From contig CAZVXE010000009.1 in assembly GCA_964630765.1 (NCBI GenBank), forward strand, positions 1 to 39,532: a stretch of DNA of 39,532 nucleotides, written 5' to 3'. The position numbers and the translations under genes were made by a program. Source of the DNA: Methanofastidiosum sp964630765. GTDB lineage: Archaea > Methanobacteriota_B > Thermococci > Methanofastidiosales > Methanofastidiosaceae. The notes under the pieces are model-generated. The model was not told the origin of the DNA and did no database searches. It was given only the letters and a program-made list of their open reading frames with translations. Below, one piece after another: positions 1 through 5,552 of the stretch. Every line of letters starts with the position of its first letter. The stretch's first letter is position 1.

Positions 1-21
1 GTTCAAATCCCTTCCTCGGCG
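1..21 (+). tRNA. 3' end of a tRNA gene, cut by the window edge (possibly tRNA-Ser)
   Basis: Bases 2-8 read TTCAAAT, a standard T-loop. They are followed by CCCTT (T-stem 3' half), CCTCGGC (acceptor 3' half) and a G discriminator at 21, with no encoded CCA. The 5' half lies outside the window, so the isotype cannot be proved. An acceptor starting GCCGAGG with G73 would fit an archaeal tRNA-Ser. tRNA 3' ends are common provirus attachment sites, but no second copy of this sequence was noticed in the window. Confidence 0.6.
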
Positions 22-101
22 CTTTCCTACAGGAACAAATCCCAAGGCTAAAAATGGCCGAAAAGTTATAAATATGACTTTTGTGTTATTTTTAATAATA
101 T

Positions 102-794
102 TTACAATGGACATACTTTTATGCACAAACCACAACGTAATCCACCGAGCTCATTAAACATGTAATCTCTACATTTCTGTCGATTGATTGTTCCGTCTTT
201 TGACAAAGCTGAAACTGGACATATATCTATGCACTTATGACAGTCTTTGCAACGGTCGTCTACAAAATCTTTAGAAGGTAAATCTGACAATAAGGGGGCG
301 TCTGTAATTATTCCCGCCATCCTAATTTTAGGGCCAAAATTATCAGTGATTATCAATTGATTGAGTCCAAATTTTCCTATACCTGAGAGGTAGCATGCGT
401 ATTTCATTGAAAAATCGGCTTTTAATGTTTCTTTATCTGCATACCAGTATCCAAATTCGCTTCCCTCTGAAGGGGCCAAAGTTGCAAGATATCCTATACT
501 CTCAATAAATTTGGAAAGTTTGAACCCAATGATCCTAAGAGTTGCAGTTGCAGCCATTAGAGTGTTTGTATATTCGGCCCTTCCTTTGGGAAGTGGCTCA
601 AAACATCCTTTGGGAATTGAAACTCCTATAATTATGATGTTTTTACAATTCTCCATTATCTCCTGGGGTTTATTACCTTGGTAGTCTTTATTTAGAAATC
701 CATTCGAATCAGCAATCCCTATAAAGTCTACACCAAGAGAATTTGCTAGATCTATTAATCTATCAGTCATTTCTTTTGTTTTCATGGCTATCAT
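102..794 (-). CDS. QueG-like / reductive-dehalogenase-like double [4Fe-4S] protein
   Basis: The protein has an N-terminal domain resembling the epoxyqueuosine reductase / reductive dehalogenase fold (motifs such as SEFGYWYADKE and GIGKFGLNQLI). It ends in a ferredoxin module with one CxxCxxCxxxCP run (CKDCHKCIDICP) and a second, CGLCIKVCP, at the extreme C-terminus, enough for two [4Fe-4S] clusters. It is shorter than bacterial QueG and lacks the C-terminal HEAT repeats; short archaeal homologues are common. A TATA-like box at 814-822 puts the likely transcript start at the ATG at 792-794, so I start there; the ATG at 785 is an alternative. The cytosolic redox role is inferred and the substrate unknown. 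It sits between the tRNA end and viral genes and may be host DNA. Confidence 0.75.
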   Translation of the reverse strand: MIAMKTKEMTDRLIDLANSLGVDFIGIADSNGFLNKDYQGNKPQEIMENCKNIIIIGVSIPKGCFEPLPKGRAEYTNTLMAATATLRIIGFKLSKFIESIGYLATLAPSEGSEFGYWYADKETLKADFSMKYACYLSGIGKFGLNQLIITDNFGPKIRMAGIITDAPLLSDLPSKDFVDDRCKDCHKCIDICPVSALSKDGTINRQKCRDYMFNELGGLRCGLCIKVCPL

Positions 795-813
795 AAACAA
801 TAAGCCAATTCAA

Positions 814-822
814 TATATAAAT
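814..822 (-). promoter_or_regulatory. TATA box of the QueG-like gene
   Basis: The minus strand reads ATTTATATA, about 25 nt before the ATG at 792-794. This matches an archaeal promoter with a leaderless or near-leaderless transcript. Confidence 0.5.
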
Positions 823-839
823 TTTAATAAAAATAAAAA

Positions 840-998
840 TTAATTTTGATTTAATATCTCTTTTGCCGTCTTTATGAGTTGAATTGCGAGCGCTTGAGAG
901 TAATCATCTCCAAACTTGACGACTTCTTCAAGCCATTTCCTGTTCTCTAGATAGAAATTTACAGTCCGGATCTTTGATTCAGCTTTATTATTTTCCAT
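840..998 (-). CDS. Small hypothetical protein, 52 aa
   Basis: I do not recognise this protein. It reads MENNKAESKIRTVNFY at the N-terminus and is predicted helical and charged, with a WLEEVVKFGDDYSQALA stretch that could be a ribbon-helix-helix-like core (strand RTVNFYL followed by two helices). The start is supported by a Shine-Dalgarno-like AGAGGTTG at 1003-1010, which overlaps the stop of the upstream gene, so the two are likely co-transcribed. The RHH suggestion is weak. Confidence 0.6.
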   Translation of the reverse strand: MENNKAESKIRTVNFYLENRKWLEEVVKFGDDYSQALAIQLIKTAKEILNQN

Positions 999-1008
999 AT
1001 TTCAACCT

Positions 1009-1317
1009 CTAACAAATTTCTCCCATAAAGAAGTTCTCTTTTCTTTTCTTTTCATTGACTTTGAATCTGTACACGTCCTTGACTATCTCTAGATAATCTT
1101 CCAGGCCTTTCATGATCATCTTTGCCTTATCCGATGATCCTTCATTGCCAAAACACAAAAGCAAAAATCTGTACCCTTCGGCGTAATTAATGGCATGCTC
1201 AATTGACATGATCATTTCTGAAATATCAATAATGCCAAAGCCGTAGAGCTCCTCTCTTGATAGTGTTGGCAGTAAATCCATCTGCCTTTTTTCCATAAGA
1301 TCAATACTTTTTGCCAA
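1009..1317 (-). CDS. Hypothetical protein, 102 aa
   Basis: I recognise no family. The protein is mostly helical with a hydrophobic centre (YRFLLLCFG, too short for a confident membrane span) and a basic tail (NEKKRKEN). The TTG at 1317 is chosen because AAGGAGG at 1326-1332 lies 8 nt before it; the ATG at 1296 is a weaker option. It is followed after 10 nt by the 52-aa gene, so the pair forms a small operon. The region upstream is a short tandem repeat. Confidence 0.6.
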   Translation of the reverse strand: MAKSIDLMEKRQMDLLPTLSREELYGFGIIDISEMIMSIEHAINYAEGYRFLLLCFGNEGSSDKAKMIMKGLEDYLEIVKDVYRFKVNEKKRKENFFMGEIC

Positions 1318-1328
1318 TATTTTTTCCT

Positions 1329-1384
1329 CCTTACTTACTACTTACTTACTACTATACTACATACTACACTACACTACACTACAC
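1329..1384. repeat. ACTAC / CTTACTA simple tandem repeat
   Basis: Low-complexity run of TTACTTACTA followed by several ACTAC and ACACT units. It spans the 3' end of the coiled-coil RHH-like gene and the leader of the 102-aa gene, up to its Shine-Dalgarno site. Slippage here could change the C-terminus of the former or the leader of the latter. Confidence 0.8.
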
Positions 1385-1868
1385 CCCATTCAATGGAGAT
1401 CTTTTCTTTCAATTCTCCAGTGGAAATGCCAAGGCCATTAGAAAAGTTGTTTAGGAGGCGCTCATCGCTTAGGACGCTGTCAATGCCGGATTCAGAAATC
1501 TTCTTTTTTAGAAGAGGTTTAATCTTCCCTTCCCAGATTTGATTGCGCTCTTTTTCGCTTAATTGCCTTTCAACATGCTTATTTGTATTTTTAATGCCCT
1601 TATCAATCTGTATTTTCGTTTCTTTGAGATTAATCTTAGTCAATTCATCAATTTTAGCCTTTAGCCTCGTAGCTTCCAAAATAGCGCTTTCATATTGGCT
1701 TTCCAGTAATTCAAGCTCTGATTTGTTCCTTTCCGCATATTGAGTTAGGGCCTCAGTTATTGTCTCTGTAAATCCCTTCGTTGATACGGTGCAGCATCTG
1801 TTCAGAAGATCCTCAGGAAGCCATGCCTGGATCAGCCTCTTCCCATACCTCAACTGGCTTTTTCCCAT
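1374..1868 (-). CDS. RHH-like DNA-binding protein with coiled coil, 164 aa
   Basis: The N-terminal 45 residues (RLIQAWLPEDLLNRC, then FTETITEALTQYAE) look like a ribbon-helix-helix or similar small DNA-binding fold. Residues of about 48-105 form a charged coiled coil (NKSELELLESQYESA onward), and a helical tail follows. GAGGGTG at 1873-1880 supports the ATG at 1866-1868. The last codons run into a simple repeat. The gene lies directly downstream of a 59-bp duplicated, iteron-like region, so it is the obvious candidate to bind it, either as an autoregulator or as a replication or partition protein. The domain call is from pattern only. Confidence 0.55.
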   Translation of the reverse strand: MGKSQLRYGKRLIQAWLPEDLLNRCCTVSTKGFTETITEALTQYAERNKSELELLESQYESAILEATRLKAKIDELTKINLKETKIQIDKGIKNTNKHVERQLSEKERNQIWEGKIKPLLKKKISESGIDSVLSDERLLNNFSNGLGISTGELKEKISIEWGVV

Positions 1869-1895
1869 ACTACACCCTCTGAAAAATGGATTTTC

Positions 1896-2041
1896 CTGTA
1901 AGTAAAACTGGCCCTAAAAATGGCACTTTGTAAGTAACCTGTAAGTAAAATAGGCCTAAAAAAGGGGGTTTTGTAATGATGGCTGTAAGTAAAACTGGCC
2001 CTAAAAATGGCACTTTGTAAGTAACCTGTAAGTAAAATAGG
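1896..2041. repeat. Iteron-like array: exact 59-bp direct repeat with TGTAAGTAA units
   Basis: Bases 1896-1954 and 1983-2041 are identical over 59 bp, with start points 87 bp apart. Each copy holds three TGTAAGTAA elements (starting near 1897, 1929, 1940 and 1984, 2016, 2027) and a GGCCCTAAAAATGGC element (1910-1924, 1997-2011). The array fills the gap between the nuclease-like gene and the coiled-coil RHH-like gene. The structure fits an origin of replication, a partition site or a multi-site operator; the sequence alone does not decide. Confidence 0.75.
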
Positions 2042-2070
2042 GCCAAAGTGTAGTATAAAATCAATCATAT

Positions 2071-2535
2071 TCACTCCGAAATCTTTGCTCCGACAAGTGA
2101 TTCCAAGGGCAAGAGCTCCCCGACCTTCATGACATATGTGTCGCACTTGTACTGGAAAGACCCGTTCCGCTCTGTTTCCCCTTTCCTCATGAGCCTGGCT
2201 CTCTTAAGGAGCGTGTCCCTGTCAATGGCCCCGGCAATAGTGAAAGTGCCTTTGAACCTGTCATGAAATACAAAAGCAAAAAGATCCTGCTCCAAAGACA
2301 CCTGGCACGATGGGACGTTGACATTGAAATCAAGAGAGGGGCCGTAGTCATTTGATATCGTCTTGACATCAATCCTTTTGCCGGAAATTCTAAAGTCGCA
2401 ATTTGAATAAGGGCTAAGGGATAGCCTGACGTTTAGCTCATTTCTCAAGCAGTGAACCAGAAACTCCTCCTCGCCCTCAGCGCCGTTATACCTTGAGGAA
2501 GGCATCGGCTCAAAGATTGTTGCGATGCGGCTCAT
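2071..2535 (-). CDS. PD-(D/E)XK nuclease-like protein, 154 aa
   Basis: The protein carries the layout of a small PD-(D/E)XK endonuclease: an acidic helix (GEEEF, residues 21-25), then D47 in NCDFRISGKR and D56-x-K58 in RIDVKT. D-x8-D-x-K on neighbouring strands is the typical metal-binding arrangement, seen in Holliday-junction resolvases, phage endonucleases and restriction-like folds. The remainder is a beta-rich domain. Its start overlaps the stop of the OB-fold gene by 4 nt (ATGA), so the two are translationally coupled, suggesting a joint role in viral DNA replication or recombination. Function is inferred from motif and context. Confidence 0.55.
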   Translation of the reverse strand: MSRIATIFEPMPSSRYNGAEGEEEFLVHCLRNELNVRLSLSPYSNCDFRISGKRIDVKTISNDYGPSLDFNVNVPSCQVSLEQDLFAFVFHDRFKGTFTIAGAIDRDTLLKRARLMRKGETERNGSFQYKCDTYVMKVGELLPLESLVGAKISE

Positions 2536-3368
2536 GAGGCCTCGCCTAAAGGGGATTTTTCATTCTGCTCATTTTTTTCATAGGAGAAGTTTGAGTACGG
2601 CCCGGTGTTGAGGCTTAGCTCGCCGTTCTTTGAAATCCTTGCCTCGATGTTGTAAAATGAGACGAGGGATCCGATAAGATCCGTTCTTTTGAGCTGCGCC
2701 TTTGTAGAAAGGAACCTCCCCGGGATTAGTTTCCCGCTCTTTTTTGAAGTGAAGGGTTTTGTGTCATGGCAGTTGACCCATATCTTATCCTTACCGTCAG
2801 TTATCTCAATCCCCGTAGTCCGAAGCCTTATAGCCCCCTCTTCCTCCCTGACGTTTGAGACCCTGTTCACCGTTGCATTCAGAAAGACAATCCGGCCCTC
2901 GTCATTGATCTTTGATAGAAGGCTGTCAAGAGAAATGCAGTCTGGCCTTATCTTTGGCCTGGCCTTAAAACTGGACATTGGGAGGGGCTTTCCATCCCTC
3001 CAGCCGTAAGCGTATGCCAAAAGCATGGCTGCCTCTTCCGGCGACTCGTTCCTGGAGAACTTCATCTCAAGCTCAAGCTTTCGATCAAGCCATTCAGGCT
3101 CGTTCTTGTGATTTACGGAGGCATATTGCGAGAGGTAGTTTGATGCGTCCTCAAAAAGATCATCCATCTTCTCTTTTGGTTTTGAGAAATTTTCAAGTGT
3201 GGTGTCAACTCCTTTCGGCTTGTTGAATGCCTCATAATACAGGAGGAGCGTAGCGCCTCCGGGACTAACATTCTTTTCTTCACTCTTTCTTTTTACAAGC
3301 TCGGCAAACTCCTCTTCGGATACGCCAAGCTTTTCAATCAATTCTTTCTTCTTTTCATCTGTCAGCAA
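2532..3368 (-). CDS. OB-fold single-stranded-DNA-binding-like (RPA-like) protein, 278 aa
   Basis: The N-terminus is a charged helical region (residues 1-55). The centre and C-terminal half (about 155-250) have an OB-fold-like pattern: GRIVFLNATVNRVSNV, then RLRTTGIEITDGKDKIWVN, then TDLIGSLVSFYNIEARI. This resembles archaeal RPA/SSB OB domains. The acidic or polar C-terminal tail is also common in SSBs. The TTG at 3366-3368 is chosen because GAGGT lies 7 nt upstream within a hairpin. Upstream is a palindrome and TATA box. A likely role is coating ssDNA in viral replication, with the coupled nuclease-like gene downstream. I would not exclude another OB-fold protein. Confidence 0.55.
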   Translation of the reverse strand: MLTDEKKKELIEKLGVSEEEFAELVKRKSEEKNVSPGGATLLLYYEAFNKPKGVDTTLENFSKPKEKMDDLFEDASNYLSQYASVNHKNEPEWLDRKLELEMKFSRNESPEEAAMLLAYAYGWRDGKPLPMSSFKARPKIRPDCISLDSLLSKINDEGRIVFLNATVNRVSNVREEEGAIRLRTTGIEITDGKDKIWVNCHDTKPFTSKKSGKLIPGRFLSTKAQLKRTDLIGSLVSFYNIEARISKNGELSLNTGPYSNFSYEKNEQNEKSPLGEAS

Positions 3369-3387
3369 AATCCAGACCTCCTGGATT
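3369..3387 (-). promoter_or_regulatory. Hairpin presenting the Shine-Dalgarno site of the OB-fold gene
   Basis: The two arms AATCCAG and CTGGATT pair perfectly (7 bp). On the coding strand the 5-nt loop is GAGGT, the Shine-Dalgarno core, and the TTG start directly follows the 3' arm. A protein or helicase that opens or stabilises the stem could control translation. Confidence 0.5.
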
Positions 3388-3460
3388 GGCGGAGCGGAAT
3401 AGATGTGTAATGGTGCCTATGGACGTTTGGGGCCCACATCGTCTTACCGCTCTTTCGCCC

Positions 3461-3496
3461 TATAAATACGTCATATATGACGAATTTATATACCAA
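3461..3496. promoter_or_regulatory. Divergent promoter region with 14-bp palindromic operator
   Basis: CGTCATATATGACG at 3469-3482 is a perfect palindrome. It is flanked by TATAAATA (3461-3468, TATA-like on the minus strand towards the OB-fold gene) and by AATTTATATA (plus strand). It is a good candidate operator for the RHH protein encoded at 3602-3796, since RHH dimers bind short palindromes. Confidence 0.5.
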
Positions 3497-3565
3497 AAGA
3501 TAAGCAGGAGAGTAAAAGATTTTCGATAGGCATATTGTATTTTTGCAACATATGTAACGAAATTT

Positions 3566-3575
3566 TTATATATAA
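3566..3575 (+). promoter_or_regulatory. TATA box of the RHH regulator gene
   Basis: TTATATATAA ends 26 nt before the ATG at 3602, the archaeal TATA-to-start distance for a leaderless mRNA. No clear Shine-Dalgarno site precedes the ATG, in agreement. Confidence 0.55.
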
Positions 3576-3601
3576 GGCGGCAGATTATCTATAGTGGTCC
3601 T

Positions 3602-3796
3602 ATGGCAAAAGAGCATCAGGGGGCAAGCCTCCCAAAAGAGCTATTGAGAAGAATTGACTACATAGTCAAAGAAACAGATCTTGGCTACACCTCAAGGGCT
3701 GACTTTGTAAAAGAGGCCGTTAGGCAGAAGCTAGATGAAGTTGAAAGAAAGCTTTTGGAATTAGAAAAACTAAAAAAAGAGCTAAAGGAAAGATAA
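3602..3796 (+). CDS. Ribbon-helix-helix (CopG-like) transcriptional regulator, 64 aa
   Basis: A short strand (GASLPKELLRRIDYIV) is followed by the second RHH helix with the usual SRADFVKEAVRQKL signature, then a Lys/Glu-rich helix that may extend the dimer. The length is typical of CopG/NikR-N-like regulators. The gene is alone on the plus strand, with its own TATA box and a palindrome upstream, so it probably represses the leftward early genes and itself. No toxin partner is adjacent: the next gene (3815-4096) is convergent. Confidence 0.8.
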   Translation: MAKEHQGASLPKELLRRIDYIVKETDLGYTSRADFVKEAVRQKLDEVERKLLELEKLKKELKER

Positions 3797-3814
3797 AAAG
3801 AATAATTAGGCAGA

Positions 3815-4096
3815 TTATACTTCTGCATCCTTTAACTTGTCAATTAAGACACCTTCAACGTTTGTTATGAATGCCTCCCTGCTTTCGCATTTCTCTGCTA
3901 TCTTTAGGACTATCGCCATGCTCTTGACGTAGTTCCTGTGGTAGCCCCTGACCTTTTCCCCAAAGACACTCTTCTGCGCCCTTAGTATTTCGCTCTTTAT
4001 TCTGTCCCTTACCTCCTCCATTGTCTTGGAGTTGTCGGCTATATTTAGCGCCACAGAAGGCGCATCTATCCCCCCATAAGTCCAGTTGCTTGTCAT
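3815..4096 (-). CDS. Hypothetical helical protein, 93 aa
   Basis: I do not recognise this protein. It is predicted all-helical and basic in the middle (KSVFGEKVRGYHRNYVKSM), with no Cys motif or membrane span. The minus strand shows TATTATAT at about 4113-4121, 20-25 nt before the ATG at 4094-4096, so it is probably a single leaderless gene. It converges on the RHH regulator with an 18-nt gap. Confidence 0.55.
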   Translation of the reverse strand: MTSNWTYGGIDAPSVALNIADNSKTMEEVRDRIKSEILRAQKSVFGEKVRGYHRNYVKSMAIVLKIAEKCESREAFITNVEGVLIDKLKDAEV

Positions 4097-4153
4097 CTAA
4101 CTAACTTGGAATTATTGATATAATACAATTGACCAAGAGTATATTTTTATTTT

Positions 4154-4169
4154 GGCCTTTTTTAGGGCC
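4154..4169. repeat. Copy of the GGCC...GGCC palindromic word (intergenic)
   Basis: GGCCTTTTTTAGGGCC is an imperfect palindrome in the 237-bp gap between the 93-aa gene and the defence operon. It is one of the scattered word copies described in the findings. The rest of the gap is A/T-rich leader and promoter sequence. Confidence 0.6.
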
Positions 4170-4277
4170 AGAATTTAATTAATTTTTACTAAGAATATAC
4201 GGAATAAGAAGAGTGAAAAAGAAAATCAAACTGTGTTAAAATAAGGCCAAATGTCTTTTCCCTATTTTCCCTATTTT

Positions 4278-4303
4278 TTTCCATATCCTTAAATATGGGG
4301 AAA
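4278..4303 (+). promoter_or_regulatory. Promoter/operator of the defence operon
   Basis: CCATAT (4281-4286) and ATATGG (4293-4298) form an inverted repeat around TTAAATAT, a plausible TATA box about 25 nt before a likely transcript start near 4317. TGAGGA at 4322-4327 then serves the ATG at 4334. An inverted repeat overlapping the TATA box is the usual geometry for repression. A very similar element lies at 35224-35250. Confidence 0.5.
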
Positions 4304-4333
4304 CCTATTATCAATATAAATTGAGGAATAACA

Positions 4334-5125
4334 ATGGAACAGAGATATGACATATACGGAGATGATTATTCCAATGAAATATTTTTTCTCTATTTTGATT
4401 TTGAAAAAGAAATAAGAAGAATTGCGGCCTTGAACGACAAAGTTCCCTCGTGGATAGCACCCATGATTGAGAATGATATGGAGGAAATATATCGAACGAG
4501 AAGAGAAGTAGATGAGAAAGAAGGATATATGGTAGATTTATGGATGGAAGACTATAGGTTGGCCAGATTTGAATCAATTCCAAAGGATAAAATAGATAAG
4601 ATAAGACTGATTAATCACTTAAACGAAGAAGAAGCTAAGATTGAATTGGCCAATCAAGATTTTTTAATTAAATTCTTAGACAGGATGGGTTTGGTATACA
4701 TAAAAACGCATTTCGATATATTTATTGAAAAAGTATTAAGAGAGACTTTTAAGAAAGAGCCTAGAATTTTAAAATCTTCTAATAAACAATTGAATTATTC
4801 AGATTTTGTAGATTCAGAAAATTTAGAACAAGTCACGGAAATTATCATCTCAAAAGAAATAAAGGGAATCTTGAATAATGGGTCCGCGGGTATATATAAT
4901 TTTTTTAAAACCATAAAGATTGATATAAAAAAAGATGAAAAACTATGGAAAAATTTTGAAGCATCTTATGATATTAGAAATAATATTATCCACAATCCAA
5001 TTAATGTTGATGATAATGAAGAATGTCTTTACAGATTAAACTATTTTGATAAAATGGCCTTCAACATAATGGCGCAGCTAATAAAAAAATATGGCAAAAA
5101 AGATAACAAAGATAATTCTAAATAA
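4334..5125 (+). CDS. HEPN-domain protein, putative RNase, 263 aa
   Basis: The C-terminal half is helical and carries RNNIIH at residues 215-220, an exact R-N-x3-H (Rx4H) catalytic motif of the HEPN ribonuclease superfamily. It lies in the usual setting of a helix followed by HNP and another helix. The N-terminal half (about 1-120) is charged, helical and unrecognised. HEPN proteins typically cut host or viral RNA in abortive-infection, toxin-antitoxin and CRISPR-linked systems, or bind RNA non-catalytically. As first gene of the six-gene restriction operon it could be the effector or sensor arm. The start is fixed by TGAGGA at 4322-4327. Substrate unknown. Confidence 0.65.
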   Translation: MEQRYDIYGDDYSNEIFFLYFDFEKEIRRIAALNDKVPSWIAPMIENDMEEIYRTRREVDEKEGYMVDLWMEDYRLARFESIPKDKIDKIRLINHLNEEEAKIELANQDFLIKFLDRMGLVYIKTHFDIFIEKVLRETFKKEPRILKSSNKQLNYSDFVDSENLEQVTEIIISKEIKGILNNGSAGIYNFFKTIKIDIKKDEKLWKNFEASYDIRNNIIHNPINVDDNEECLYRLNYFDKMAFNIMAQLIKKYGKKDNKDNSK

Positions 5126-5158
5126 TTTAAAATCTATAAAAATCATGGAGGTGAGCAT

Positions 5159-5551
5159 TTGGGTGAAGTTTTGAAACTAAAAAAAGAAACTGATAATAAA
5201 ATTAGATGGGACAAAGTCATTGATAATACCCCATTTGAACTATACATACCAAAATGGAGAGTACCTATACCTAAACCACAAGAAGTTGAAATTGAAGTTT
5301 TACCTCACAATAATAGTATTTTAAATAATCCTTTAACTATTACACAAGCAAAAAATAATCTAAATCTTAAGAATAGTCCTATTAATGCAAATTTAACTAA
5401 ATTTAGTGATCATTCTAGAACAGTTAGATTTGACCCCGAGGGAAATGAAAATATTTGGGAAATTGGGAGTGTTTATATTCCAATATCAATATTGAATCAA
5501 AAAGGCCTTTATGGAAAAGAAAGAATAAGCATTATGATAAAATGGAGATAA
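5159..5551 (+). CDS. Unknown protein of the defence operon, 130 aa
   Basis: I recognise no family. The protein is rich in Pro, Asn and beta-branched residues, and probably beta-sheet (FELYIPKWRVPIP, EVEIEVLPH, SRTVRFDP, IGSVYIPISIL, RISIMIKWR). It has no Cys, no membrane span and no obvious catalytic motif. The TTG at 5159 is the only start that keeps the frame, with GGAGGTGA at 5147-5154 just before it. It ends 1 nt before the helicase gene, implying translational coupling and perhaps a physical partnership. Confidence 0.55.
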   Translation: MGEVLKLKKETDNKIRWDKVIDNTPFELYIPKWRVPIPKPQEVEIEVLPHNNSILNNPLTITQAKNNLNLKNSPINANLTKFSDHSRTVRFDPEGNENIWEIGSVYIPISILNQKGLYGKERISIMIKWR

Positions 5552-5552
5552 A

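Noticed and set aside
1896..2041. Possible CRISPR array
   Set aside because: Only two 59-bp copies with a single 28-bp gap and internal sub-repeats; no spacer series and no cas genes.
1850..2146. Two overlapping minus-strand reading frames of 98 and 64 aa with repeated peptides
   Set aside because: They are translations of the 59-bp repeat in two frames, overlap the start of the RHH-like gene and the end of the nuclease-like gene, and have no good ribosome-binding site.
3602..4096. Toxin-antitoxin pair formed by the RHH gene and the 93-aa gene
   Set aside because: The genes are convergent rather than an operon, and the 93-aa protein shows no toxin motif.
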